Below, one piece after another: positions 32,161 through 40,515 of a DNA stretch of 64,000 nucleotides (positions are counted from its first letter, which is position 1; each line of letters opens with the position of its first letter). This DNA is from JBMDXB01 sp048594975. Its GTDB lineage: Bacteria > Acidobacteriota > Vicinamibacteria > Vicinamibacterales > 2-12-FULL-66-21. The position numbers were made by a program, and so were the translations under genes. The notes under the pieces were generated by a model. That model searched no databases, was not told where the DNA came from, and worked only from the letters and a program-made list of their open reading frames with translations. The stretch is from assembly GCA_048594975.1 (NCBI GenBank), contig JBMDXQ010000093.1, positions 1 through 64,000 on the forward strand. Direction: 5' to 3'.

Positions 32161-33321
32161 ATGAGGCTCGAGCTCACCGACGCACAGCGGGAATACCAGC
32201 GCCAGGTCGAGGCATTCGCGCGCGAGCGCGTGGCGCCGGCGGCGGCGGCGATCGACGAGAGCGACGAGTTCCCGCGGGCGCTGGTGACGGAGGCGGCGTC
32301 GCTGGGGCTGATGGGCGTCACGATTCCGGCGGCGCTCGGCGGCGCCGGGCGCGACTACGTGAGCTACGCCCTCGCCATCGAGGCGCTGGCGCGGGCGAGC
32401 GCCGTGGTCGCCGTGATCGCGGCGGTGAACAACTCGCTCGTCGCCGAGCCCATCGCCGAGTTCGGGACCGAGGCGCAGCAGGCTGCCTGGCTGCGGCGCC
32501 TGGCGTCCGGCGCCGCGCTCGGCGCCTTCGCGCTCTCCGAGGAGCACGCCGGATCGGACGCGGCCAACCAGAAAACCGTCGCACGACTGGACGAGCGGGG
32601 CTACGCGATCAACGGCCGCAAGGTGTGGGTGGCCAACGCGGCGGCGGCCGACCTGGTGATCGTCTTCGCGGCGACCCAGCCGGGCATCCGCGGCCGCGGC
32701 ATCAGCGCGTTCCTGGTCCCGATGGACGCACCCGGGATCCGCCGCGCCGCAACCGTCGATTCGCTCGGCGTGCGTGGCCTCGGCTGCATGGACCTGGAGT
32801 TTGCGAACGTGCGCGTCGACGCCGATGCGCTGCTCGGCGCGCCGGGCGACGGGTTCCGCCTGGCGATGCGCGCGCTCGACGGCGGCCGCGTGGCCATCGC
32901 CGCGCAGGCGCTCGGCGTCGGCGAAGCCGCCCTGGACCAGGCGCTCGAGCACGCGCGCACCCGCGAGGCGTTCGGGCAGCCGATCGGCAACTACCAGGCG
33001 ATCCAGTGGATGCTCGCCGACATGGCCACCGAGCTCGATGCCGCCCGCATGCTGACCTGGAAGGCCGCCGATTCCCGCGATCGCCAGGGCAGCGGCCGCA
33101 CCGCGCCGGGGCCGCTGACGCTCGATGCCGCCATGGCGAAGCTCTACGCCTCAGAGGCGGCGCACCGCGCCGCCGACAAGGCGATGCAGGTGCTCGCGTC
33201 GCACGGCTACCGCCGCGGCTCCCTCGTCGAGCGGCTCTTCCGGGACGTGCGCGCGACGGAGATCTACCAGGGCACCTCCGAGGTGCAGCGCATGGTGATC
33301 GCCGAGCACATCATCGAGTGA
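32161..33321 (+). CDS. acyl-CoA dehydrogenase with Gln at the catalytic-base position
   Basis: A 386-residue FAD enzyme of the short/branched-chain acyl-CoA dehydrogenase type. N-terminal helices, the FAD-contact segment GAFALSEEHAGSDAANQKT, LDGGRVAIAAQALG and REAFGQPIGNYQAIQWMLADM are all present. The C-terminal motif that normally reads IYEGT, whose Glu abstracts the alpha proton, is IYQGT here (Gln at residue 370). The alternative base position used by isovaleryl-CoA dehydrogenases (DLER) is DGGR. Either another residue acts as the base or the enzyme has a changed reaction. Its neighbours are the HIT gene upstream and a PRC-barrel gene downstream. Confidence 0.88.
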   Translation: MRLELTDAQREYQRQVEAFARERVAPAAAAIDESDEFPRALVTEAASLGLMGVTIPAALGGAGRDYVSYALAIEALARASAVVAVIAAVNNSLVAEPIAEFGTEAQQAAWLRRLASGAALGAFALSEEHAGSDAANQKTVARLDERGYAINGRKVWVANAAAADLVIVFAATQPGIRGRGISAFLVPMDAPGIRRAATVDSLGVRGLGCMDLEFANVRVDADALLGAPGDGFRLAMRALDGGRVAIAAQALGVGEAALDQALEHARTREAFGQPIGNYQAIQWMLADMATELDAARMLTWKAADSRDRQGSGRTAPGPLTLDAAMAKLYASEAAHRAADKAMQVLASHGYRRGSLVERLFRDVRATEIYQGTSEVQRMVIAEHIIE

Positions 33322-33425
33322 CCCCCGGAGTGACCCCGCCCGAACTCGGCCGCGGCGGCGGCGCCACGGGCGGCCCCCGCTTTGCTATGTTGCTGGCCGA
33401 ATCGGCACGCCGCCGGGAGGACGCC

Positions 33426-34154
33426 ATGCAACAGACGACATTCGCCTCGCGCCTGCGCTATCTCGCCGCCGCTGACGTCGACGACACTGTCGTGGATTAC
33501 GACGGACTCGCTGTCGTGGCTGCCGACGGCGATCGCCTCGGAACCGTGGACAGCTTCATCGTCGACGCCTCTGCCACCCGGCTCCTCTATTTGGTGGTCG
33601 ACTCGGGCGGGTGGTTCCGGTCACGCCGCGTCCTGATTCCGGTCGGCCATGCCTCGCTCTCGGCCGACCGCACGGCGCTCATGCTCGACCTGACGCGGGC
33701 GGCGCTCGCCCACTATCCCGAATTCGACGAGGACGGCTTCCAGCGGCTGTCCGACGAGGAGATGCGGCGGTTCGAGCAGCAGACCGCTGCCGCCTGCTGC
33801 CCCGACGACGAGGTGCCCGCCCTGTCAGGGTCGCTGCCGCACTATGCGCAACCCGGATGGTGGACGTCCTCGCCGTACGCGCGCGAGCGGCTGCGCCCGG
33901 TCGAGCCAGCGGCAAACGACCCGCGCGAACGGTCTGGCGCGGAGGCGGTTCGCGGCCAGGCCGACGAACGGTCGCGCGACGACCTCAGCCCGCATCTCGA
34001 CGGCCGGGCGCAGCCCGGGGACGTGATCGGGATCGAGACGGGCGGAGAGCGCACCCACGTGGGCGACACGGCAGCGGACGAGAACCGACGCCGCCGCGTC
34101 GCGGAACGCGCGCTCGCGGCCGACGAAGAGGAGCGCTCGCAGTCGGAACGGTAG
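33426..34154 (+). CDS. PRC-barrel domain protein
   Basis: A 242-residue protein starting at the ATG at 33426 with CGGGAGG five bases upstream. Residues about 20-90 form a PRC-barrel: VVDYDGLAVVAADGDRLGTV, then SATRLLYLVVDSGGWFRSRRVLIPVGH. The following helices (YPEFDEDGFQRLSDEEMRRF) resemble the segment after the barrel in photosynthetic reaction-centre H-like and stress proteins. The C-terminal 90 residues are polar and low complexity with many Arg, Glu and Asp. Probably a soluble stress-related protein; partner and ligand are unknown. The gene is convergent with the second acyl-CoA dehydrogenase. Confidence 0.85.
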   Translation: MQQTTFASRLRYLAAADVDDTVVDYDGLAVVAADGDRLGTVDSFIVDASATRLLYLVVDSGGWFRSRRVLIPVGHASLSADRTALMLDLTRAALAHYPEFDEDGFQRLSDEEMRRFEQQTAAACCPDDEVPALSGSLPHYAQPGWWTSSPYARERLRPVEPAANDPRERSGAEAVRGQADERSRDDLSPHLDGRAQPGDVIGIETGGERTHVGDTAADENRRRRVAERALAADEEERSQSER

Positions 34155-34178
34155 TCGATCTCGACGATCCGCAATCGC

Positions 34179-35348
34179 TCAGGATCCCAGCAGTTGCTTG
34201 GCAATCGTCTGGAGCTGCAGATTGGAGGTCCCTTCGTAGATCTGGCCTATCTTCGAGTCGCGGAACAGTTTCTCGACGGGGTACTCCTTGACGAAGCCGT
34301 TGCCGCCGAGGAGGTTCACCGCCAGGGAGGACACGCGCTCGGCCACCTCCGATGACAGGATCTTGCAGATTGCCGCCTCGGTCAGGAACGGCCGGCCGGC
34401 ATCGCGCAGGCGCGCGGCGTTGTAGACCGTGAGCCTCGCCGCCTCGAGATCGACTGCGGCGCGGGCGAGCTGGAACTGGACCCCCTGGAACGCCGCGACG
34501 GCCTTCCCGAACTGCCTGCGCTCCTTCGTATAGCGGACGGCGTGCTCGAGGGCTCCGCGCGCCAGGCCGAGCATCTGCGCGCCGATGCCGATGCGGCCCT
34601 CGTTCAGGGTCTCGATCGCCACCTTGTAGCCCCTGCCAATCTCGCCGAGCACGTTCGCGCGCGGGACACGGCAGTCTTCGAGGATCAGCTCGCACGTGCT
34701 GCTCGCGCGGATGCCCAGCTTGTCCTCCTTCTTTCCGACCGTGAACCCGGCCATCCCGCGCTCGACCAGGAACGCCGTGATGCCGCGGTAGCCGGCCTCC
34801 GGGTCGACGGTCGCGAAGACGATGAAGAGGTCTGCCTCGTTGCCATTGGTGATCCACAGCTTCCGGCCGCCCAGCACGAAGCCGTCGCCGTCCTCGCGCG
34901 CGCGCGTCGCCAGCGCGAAGGCGTCGCTGCCCGCGCCCGCTTCCGACAGCGCGTAGGCGCCCACGGTCACGGTCGCGAGCTTCGGCAGGTAGCGGCGCTT
35001 GACCTCGTCGCTGCCCCAGCGCAGCAGCGCGTTGATCACCAGCGTGTTCTGCACGTCCACGAGCACGCCGATTGACGGATCCACGCGCGACAGCTCCTCG
35101 ACGGCGAGCACCGAGTGGAAGAAGCGGCCGCCGGACCCTCCATAACTCTCCGGGATCTCGATGCCCATGAGTCCGAGGTCGAACAGCTGCTGCACCAGCT
35201 CGCGCGGGATCTTCGCGTGCTCGTCCATTTCCCGCACCAGTGGTCTGATCTGCGCCTCGGCGAAGTCGCGGACGCTGTCCCGGAGTATGCGCTCGTCGTC
35301 GGCCAGGACGGTGAGCGGTTGAAGGGTGTCGGCGGTTTCCTGCGCCAC
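34179..35348 (-). CDS. acyl-CoA dehydrogenase, short/branched-chain type
   Basis: A 389-residue FAD-dependent dehydrogenase of fatty-acid or branched-chain amino-acid breakdown. It has the FAD segment GAYALSEAGAGSDAFALAT, GFTVGKKEDKLGIRASSTCE (substrate region), RIGIGAQMLGLARGALEHA, and the catalytic Glu-372 in IYEGTSNLQ, unlike the other acyl-CoA dehydrogenase 1 kb away. The close pattern is that of 2-methyl-branched/short-chain enzymes, but chain length cannot be settled by eye. It is divergent from the VWFA-protein gene, with 85 bases between the starts. Confidence 0.93.
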   Translation of the reverse strand: MAQETADTLQPLTVLADDERILRDSVRDFAEAQIRPLVREMDEHAKIPRELVQQLFDLGLMGIEIPESYGGSGGRFFHSVLAVEELSRVDPSIGVLVDVQNTLVINALLRWGSDEVKRRYLPKLATVTVGAYALSEAGAGSDAFALATRAREDGDGFVLGGRKLWITNGNEADLFIVFATVDPEAGYRGITAFLVERGMAGFTVGKKEDKLGIRASSTCELILEDCRVPRANVLGEIGRGYKVAIETLNEGRIGIGAQMLGLARGALEHAVRYTKERRQFGKAVAAFQGVQFQLARAAVDLEAARLTVYNAARLRDAGRPFLTEAAICKILSSEVAERVSSLAVNLLGGNGFVKEYPVEKLFRDSKIGQIYEGTSNLQLQTIAKQLLGS

Positions 35349-35433
35349 GAGGGCCTCCGCGGATGAGGTGCTGCGAGAAAGCCCGATGTTATCATTGGCC
35401 CAGCGGCGCGCGACGATTCGTCCGAGGATCTAT

Positions 35434-37530
35434 ATGGCACGTTCCCGTCGGCTACTCCTTCTCGCTGCGGTGCTGATGCTCGGGACGTTCCCCGCCGCGC
35501 AGCAGCAACAACCCGCGCCGCAGCCCGCGGCGCCGCCACAGCAACCGCCCGTCCCGCCCGAGAGGGTGCCCGGCCAGCAACCGATCCGATCGGGCATCAA
35601 CTTCGTCCGCGTCGACGTGATCGTCACCGACAGGCAGGGCAACCCGGTGCTCGACCTGGCGCAGGACGACTTCCAGGTCTCCGAAGACGGCAAGCCCCAG
35701 GCGATCCAGACCTTCAGCGTAATCAAGGTGGACGAAACGGCGCGCACCGAGACCCATCCGTCGCCGATCCGGTCGGTGTCCGACGAGGAACGTGAAGCGG
35801 CGCGGCCGGACGTGCGCCTGTTCGTCATCCTGTTCGACGACTACCACGTGCGCCGCGGCAACGACATGGGGGTGCGGAAGCCGCTGATCGAGTTCGTCCA
35901 GAACCAGCTGTCACCGGTGGACCTGGTGGCGGTGATGTACCCGCTGACGCCGGTGAACGACATCCAGTTCTCGCGCAACCGCGGGGCGCTGATCTCCGCC
36001 ATCGAGAGCTTCGAGGGGCGCAAGCACGACTACCGGCCGCGGAACATGTTCGAAGAGCAGTACGCGATGTACCCGGCGCAGACGGTCGAGCGCATCCGCA
36101 ACCAGGTGACGATGAGCGCGCTCAAGGCGGCGTCGGTACGGCTGAGCGGCCTGCGCGAGGGGCGGAAGTCGATCATCTTCGTGAGCGAGGGCTTCACCGC
36201 GCTCCTGCCGGCGCAGCTCGCCGACCCGGTCGCGTCGCTGCCGGGCATCGGCAACCCGAACCGCCGCAACCCCATGGCGCCGCAGCCCACCGACCGGCAG
36301 AACTTCCTCGCGAGCACCGACCTGCTCAGCGAGATGCAGGACGTGTTTCGCGTCCTCAACCGGGAGAACACCTCGATCTACGCCGTCGACCCCCGTGGGC
36401 TCGCCGCCTTCGCGTTCGACATCGACCAGGGGGTGGGGCCGGACGCGGACCGGGCGGCGCTGCGCGACTCCATCGACTCGCTGCAGATCCTGGCGAGCAA
36501 CACCGACGGCCGCGCCATCATCAACCGCAACGACCTCGCGATCGGGATGAAGCAGATCATCCGCGACTCGAGCGGCTACTACCTGATCGGCTACACCTCC
36601 GCGGCGGCGCCGACCGACGGCAAGTTCCACCAGATCAAGGTCAACGTGAAGCGGAAGGGTGTGGACGTGCGCGCCCGGAAGGGGTACTGGGCGCTCTCCG
36701 AGGAGGACGCGGCACGCGCGAGCGCGGCCGCCACCCACGTCGAGCCGCCCAAGGAACTGACGGCGGCGCTGAGCGCGCTGGCCGAACCACCGCGCGGCCG
36801 GCCGGCGCGCTTCTGGGTCGGCACCGGGCGCGCGGAGAGCGGCGCGACCCGCGTGACCTTCGTCTGGGAGCCGGTGCCGCCGGCGCCGGGTGAGCCGCCG
36901 GCGCCCGCAGCGGCGCGCGTCTCACTGACCGCCGTGACGGCCGACGGCCGGCCGCTGTTCCGCGGGCGCATTCCGGACGCGCCCGCAGCAGCCGGTGGCG
37001 ACGGTGCCGCGGCCGGGACGATGGCGAAGCCGGCGCGGCCGGCGGCGGGCGGCTCGGCGTCGTTCGAGGTGGCACCCGGGCCGGTGCAACTCAGGATTTC
37101 CGTGGAAGGTTCGCGCGGCGAGGTGCTCGACGCGGCGAGCCGCGAGCTGAACGTGCCCGACTTCACCAGTGTGCAGGTATCGCTGGGCACGCCACGCCTC
37201 TACCGTGCACGGACGGTGCGCGACCTGCAGGCGCTCAAGGCGAATGCCCAGGCGGTGCCTACCGCGGACCGTGACTTCATCCGCACCGAGCGCGTCTTCG
37301 CGCGGGTCGATGCCTACGCGCCCGGCGGGATGCAGCCCGCCGTCACCGCCCGCCTCCTGAACCGGAACGGCGACGCGATGAGCGATATCCCGGTTCAAAT
37401 GGCGGGGCCGACCGCCACGATTGAGCTGACGGTCACGAACCTGGCGCCAGGCGAATACCTGCTGGAGCTGAGCGCGAAGACCGAAGCCGGATCGGCGCGG
37501 GAGCTGCTCGCTTTCAAGGTGGGCCGCTGA
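35434..37530 (+). CDS. VWFA-related protein of the acidobacterial type, exported
   Basis: A 698-residue protein. The ATG at 35434 follows GAGGA and opens a signal peptide (SRRLLLLAAVLMLGTFPAA), then a Gln/Pro-rich linker. Residues about 50-105 form a small beta domain (FVRVDVIVTDRQGNPVLDL). The von Willebrand A-like domain follows (VRLFVILFDDYHVRRGNDMG ... LVAVMYPLTP), but the MIDAS motif DxSxS is replaced by DDYHV, so metal-dependent binding is doubtful. The layout corresponds to the VWFA-related family widespread in Acidobacteria (TIGR03436 as I recall it). The C-terminal half is beta-rich with Ala/Pro linkers. Function is not known. Confidence 0.88.
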   Translation: MARSRRLLLLAAVLMLGTFPAAQQQQPAPQPAAPPQQPPVPPERVPGQQPIRSGINFVRVDVIVTDRQGNPVLDLAQDDFQVSEDGKPQAIQTFSVIKVDETARTETHPSPIRSVSDEEREAARPDVRLFVILFDDYHVRRGNDMGVRKPLIEFVQNQLSPVDLVAVMYPLTPVNDIQFSRNRGALISAIESFEGRKHDYRPRNMFEEQYAMYPAQTVERIRNQVTMSALKAASVRLSGLREGRKSIIFVSEGFTALLPAQLADPVASLPGIGNPNRRNPMAPQPTDRQNFLASTDLLSEMQDVFRVLNRENTSIYAVDPRGLAAFAFDIDQGVGPDADRAALRDSIDSLQILASNTDGRAIINRNDLAIGMKQIIRDSSGYYLIGYTSAAAPTDGKFHQIKVNVKRKGVDVRARKGYWALSEEDAARASAAATHVEPPKELTAALSALAEPPRGRPARFWVGTGRAESGATRVTFVWEPVPPAPGEPPAPAAARVSLTAVTADGRPLFRGRIPDAPAAAGGDGAAAGTMAKPARPAAGGSASFEVAPGPVQLRISVEGSRGEVLDAASRELNVPDFTSVQVSLGTPRLYRARTVRDLQALKANAQAVPTADRDFIRTERVFARVDAYAPGGMQPAVTARLLNRNGDAMSDIPVQMAGPTATIELTVTNLAPGEYLLELSAKTEAGSARELLAFKVGR

Positions 37531-37542
37531 GTGAACTGACGA

Positions 37543-37633
37543 TGTCAAGGCCGAATAGCCGAATGCCGAATAGCCGAAGGCCGAAGGCCGAAGCGCTTCT
37601 TCGACATTCAGCGTTCGGCATTCCGCATTGACA
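37543..37633. repeat. heptamer array GCCGAAT/GCCGAAG x6 with inverted arms
   Basis: Six units GCCGAAT or GCCGAAG, two of them separated by one extra A, fill 37550-37593. GAATGCCGAA at 37561-37570 pairs with TTCGGCATTC at 37614-37623, and the ends TGTCAA (37543-37548) and TTGACA (37628-37633) also pair. The unit family is that of 17764-17842 and 24001-24056. It separates the convergent VWFA and glutamate dehydrogenase genes. Confidence 0.75.
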
Positions 37634-37644
37634 GGGAAGAAGTT

Positions 37645-38952
37645 CTAAACCCATCCCCGATCTCTGCACGCCTTGGCGACGCGGTTGACCGCCAGTACGT
37701 AGGCGGCGTCGCGCATCGGGATGTGTTGCTGCTGCGCGATTTCGTGCACCCCGGCGAAGGCCCGGGTCATCTTCACGTTCAGCCTGTCGAGCACCTCGTC
37801 GCGCTCCCAGAAGTAGTTCATGTTGCTCTGCACCTGCTCGAAGTAGCTGCAGGTGACGCCGCCGGCGTTGGCAAGCAGATCGGGAACGACGAAGATGCCG
37901 CGGCGCCGCAGCGCCTCGTCCGCTTCCGGCGAGGTGGGGCCGTTGGCGCCCTCGGCGACGATCCGCACCTGACGGCCGACGTGAACGACGTTATCGGCCT
38001 GGATCTGGTTCTCGATCGCGGCCGGGATCAGGATGTCGACCTCCTGTTCCAGCCAGGCGTCGCCGGGCAGCACCTCCAGCCCGTGGTCGGTCGCCTTGTA
38101 CTTGTCGATGCCGCCGAACCGGTCGGTGATCGAGCGGAGCAAATCGAAGTCGAGGCCCTCCTTGCGGCGGAAGGTATAGGAGGTCCGGTCCTCCTGGTTC
38201 CACGAGGCGACGGCGATGACGGTGCCGCCGACCTTGGTGTAGAGCTGCACCGTGTACTGCGCGACGTTGCCGAATCCCTGCACGCTCGCCGTGGTCGCGG
38301 ACGCTTCCAGGCCGAGCACCTTCAGCGCCTCGCGCAGCGTGAACACCAGCCCGTAGCCGGTGGCCTCGGTGCGGCCGAGCGACCCGCCCATGCCGACCGG
38401 CTTGCCGGTGATCAGGCCCGGCGTGTGCGCTCCCTTGTTGATCGCCTCGTACTCGTCGAGCATCCAGAGCCTATGCTGCGGAGTGGTCATCACGTCCGGG
38501 GCCGGCACGTCGATGAACGGCCCGATGTCGCGCGCGATCTGGCGGACCCAGCCGCGGCAGATCTGTTCCTGCTCGTGCGTGCTGAGCCGGTGCGGGTCGC
38601 AGATCACGCCGCCTTTGCCGCCGCCGAGCGGGATGTCCGCCACCGCGCACTTCCACGTCATCCACATCGCCAGCGCGCGGACAGTGTCGATGGTCTCGTG
38701 CGGGTGGAAGCGGATGCCGCCCTTCGACGGGCCCCGCGCGTCGTTGTGCTGCACGCGGAAGCCGCGGAAGATCTGGGTGCGACCGTCGTCCATGCGGACG
38801 GGAATGGCGAACTGGTATTCACGCATCGGCGCGCGCAGCAGTTCGCGCGTGCCCTCGTCGAGATCGAGGAGGTCCGCGATGCGGTCGAACTGCCGCTGCG
38901 CCATGTCGAAGACGTTGAACGGGCTGCCGGAAGACGAGACTGCGATGCTCAT
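37645..38952 (-). CDS. glutamate dehydrogenase family protein (first paralogue)
   Basis: A 435-residue Glu/Leu/Phe/Val dehydrogenase, interconverting glutamate and 2-oxoglutarate with a nicotinamide cofactor. The glutamate-binding and catalytic segment is intact: GPSKGGIRFHP, then PLGGGKGGVICDPH. The Rossmann nucleotide fold is VQGFGNVAQYTVQLYTKVGG. The ATG at 38952 (MSIAVSSSG) has GAGGA close upstream; an ATG at 38967 adds five residues. A second family member lies 212 bases upstream on the same strand, with low identity, so the two are old paralogues or differ in cofactor or role rather than a recent duplication. Confidence 0.92.
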   Translation of the reverse strand: MSIAVSSSGSPFNVFDMAQRQFDRIADLLDLDEGTRELLRAPMREYQFAIPVRMDDGRTQIFRGFRVQHNDARGPSKGGIRFHPHETIDTVRALAMWMTWKCAVADIPLGGGKGGVICDPHRLSTHEQEQICRGWVRQIARDIGPFIDVPAPDVMTTPQHRLWMLDEYEAINKGAHTPGLITGKPVGMGGSLGRTEATGYGLVFTLREALKVLGLEASATTASVQGFGNVAQYTVQLYTKVGGTVIAVASWNQEDRTSYTFRRKEGLDFDLLRSITDRFGGIDKYKATDHGLEVLPGDAWLEQEVDILIPAAIENQIQADNVVHVGRQVRIVAEGANGPTSPEADEALRRRGIFVVPDLLANAGGVTCSYFEQVQSNMNYFWERDEVLDRLNVKMTRAFAGVHEIAQQQHIPMRDAAYVLAVNRVAKACRDRGWV

Positions 38953-39164
38953 AAGTCCTCGCGCCATAAGGCGGAATGATGGAATCGGCCCGGTCGGTGC
39001 ATCACCGGTGCCAGCCGGGGGCGAGAGATCCTCAGCAATCGGTGATTGAAGCGCGGGTTTTTTGCGGGAACTTCCGCGGGAGACGCCGGAAACCCGTCAC
39101 CAGGCGAGCCCAGGCCAATCGAGGGTGACGGCCGGAACCGCACCCTTGGCCCCTTAGCCCTTCA

Positions 39165-40415
39165 CTACGCGTACATGCCCCGCATCCTCGTCACCGTCGC
39201 GACCCGGTTGATCGCGACGACGTAGGCGGCGGTGCGCATGTCGGTCTTGTACTTGATCGACGTCTGCAGCACGTCCGTGAACGCCTCGCACATCTTCGCC
39301 TCGAGGCGCTGGTTCACTTCTTGTTCCGTCCAGAAGTAGCCGTGCCGATCCTGGACCCACTCGAAGTAGGAGGTGGTCACGCCGCCGGAGTTCGCGAGGA
39401 TGTCGGGGATCACGAACACGCCGCGGTCGTGCAGGTGCTTGTGCGCCTCCGGCGTGGTCGGCCCGTTGGCGCCCTCGGCCACGACCTTGGCGCGGATCGC
39501 CGGCGCGTTGTCGACCGTGATTTGGTTCTCGAGCGCGGCCGGCACGAGCACGTCGACGTCGAGGGCGAAGAGCGTCGCGTTGTCGATCGGCTCGCCGCCG
39601 GGGAAGCCATCGATCGTCTTGTGCTGGCGCAGGTACTCGATCATCTTCGGGACGTCCAGGCCGCGGTCGTTGTGGACGCCGCCTTTCCAGTCCGTGACGG
39701 CCACGATCCTGGCGCCGATCTTCGCGAGCAGGTCGGCGGAGACCGAGCCGACGTTGCCGAACCCTTGCACGGCGACGGTCGCGCCCTTGATGTCGAAGCC
39801 GAGGTGCTTGGCCGCCTCGCGGGTGACGATCATGACGCCGCGGCCGGTCGCCTCGCGGCGCCCGAGCGAGCCGCCCATCTCGATCGGCTTGCCGGTCACG
39901 ACCGCCGTGGACGAATAGCCCACGTGCATGCTGTAGGTGTCCATCACCCACGCCATGATCTGGTCGTTCGTGTTGACGTCGGGCGCGGGGACGTCCTTTT
40001 CGGGGCCGATCGCGTCGATGATCTCGGCGACGTAGCGGCGCGTCAGCGCCTCGAGCTCGCGCCGGGACATGCGCGTCGGGTCGCAGATGATGCCCCCCTT
40101 GCCGCCGCCGAACGGGATGTGCGCGACGGCGCACTTCCACGTCATCCACGCGGCCAGCGCCGTGACTTCGTCGAGCGAGACGTCCGGGTGGTAGCGGATG
40201 CCGCCCTTGGCCGGGCCGAGCGTGATGTTGTACTGGACGCGGTAGCCGGTGAACACTTCGATCTCGCCGTTGTCCATCTGCACGGGGCAGGAGACGGTGA
40301 TCTGGCGCTTCGGGTGGGTGAGGATCTTCCAGATGCCGGGATCGAGCCCGAGCAGGCGGGCCGCGCCGTCGAACTCCTGGAGCATCGCGTTGAAAATGCT
40401 GCCGCCGGGTTCCAT
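39165..40415 (-). CDS. glutamate dehydrogenase family protein (second paralogue)
   Basis: A 416-residue relative of the preceding enzyme. The ATG at 40415 is preferred to a GTG at 40475 because GGAG lies seven bases before it and MEPGGSIFNAMLQEFDGAA is the usual family N-terminus. Conserved blocks are GPAKGGIRYHPDVSLDEV, PFGGGKGGIICDPTRMS, VPAPDVNTNDQIMAWVMDTY and the Rossmann motif VQGFGNVGSVSADLLAKIG. It is the more typical GdhA-like member. Its last gene-proximal part is followed by 212 bases without a gene before the first paralogue. Confidence 0.94.
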   Translation of the reverse strand: MEPGGSIFNAMLQEFDGAARLLGLDPGIWKILTHPKRQITVSCPVQMDNGEIEVFTGYRVQYNITLGPAKGGIRYHPDVSLDEVTALAAWMTWKCAVAHIPFGGGKGGIICDPTRMSRRELEALTRRYVAEIIDAIGPEKDVPAPDVNTNDQIMAWVMDTYSMHVGYSSTAVVTGKPIEMGGSLGRREATGRGVMIVTREAAKHLGFDIKGATVAVQGFGNVGSVSADLLAKIGARIVAVTDWKGGVHNDRGLDVPKMIEYLRQHKTIDGFPGGEPIDNATLFALDVDVLVPAALENQITVDNAPAIRAKVVAEGANGPTTPEAHKHLHDRGVFVIPDILANSGGVTTSYFEWVQDRHGYFWTEQEVNQRLEAKMCEAFTDVLQTSIKYKTDMRTAAYVVAINRVATVTRMRGMYA

Positions 40416-40515
40416 GTGGGCTCCTGTGGGTGGCGATCCCGTGACCGGAGCGACGCGGGAACGCAAGCAGACCAACCTACTGTGCCAGAATGCGCACAGT
40501 CAAGGAGCTCGAGCG

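Noticed and set aside
31632..34154. A single 840-residue protein across the HIT, acyl-CoA dehydrogenase and PRC-barrel genes
   Set aside because: The first two thirds are an out-of-frame reading of two clear genes with Arg/Gly/Ala-rich shadow composition; only the last 242 codons are a real gene.
39045..39075. Terminator with T run between the two glutamate dehydrogenase genes
   Set aside because: The six T lie on the plus strand while both genes are on the minus strand, and CCCGC flanks both sides in the same orientation, so no stem forms.
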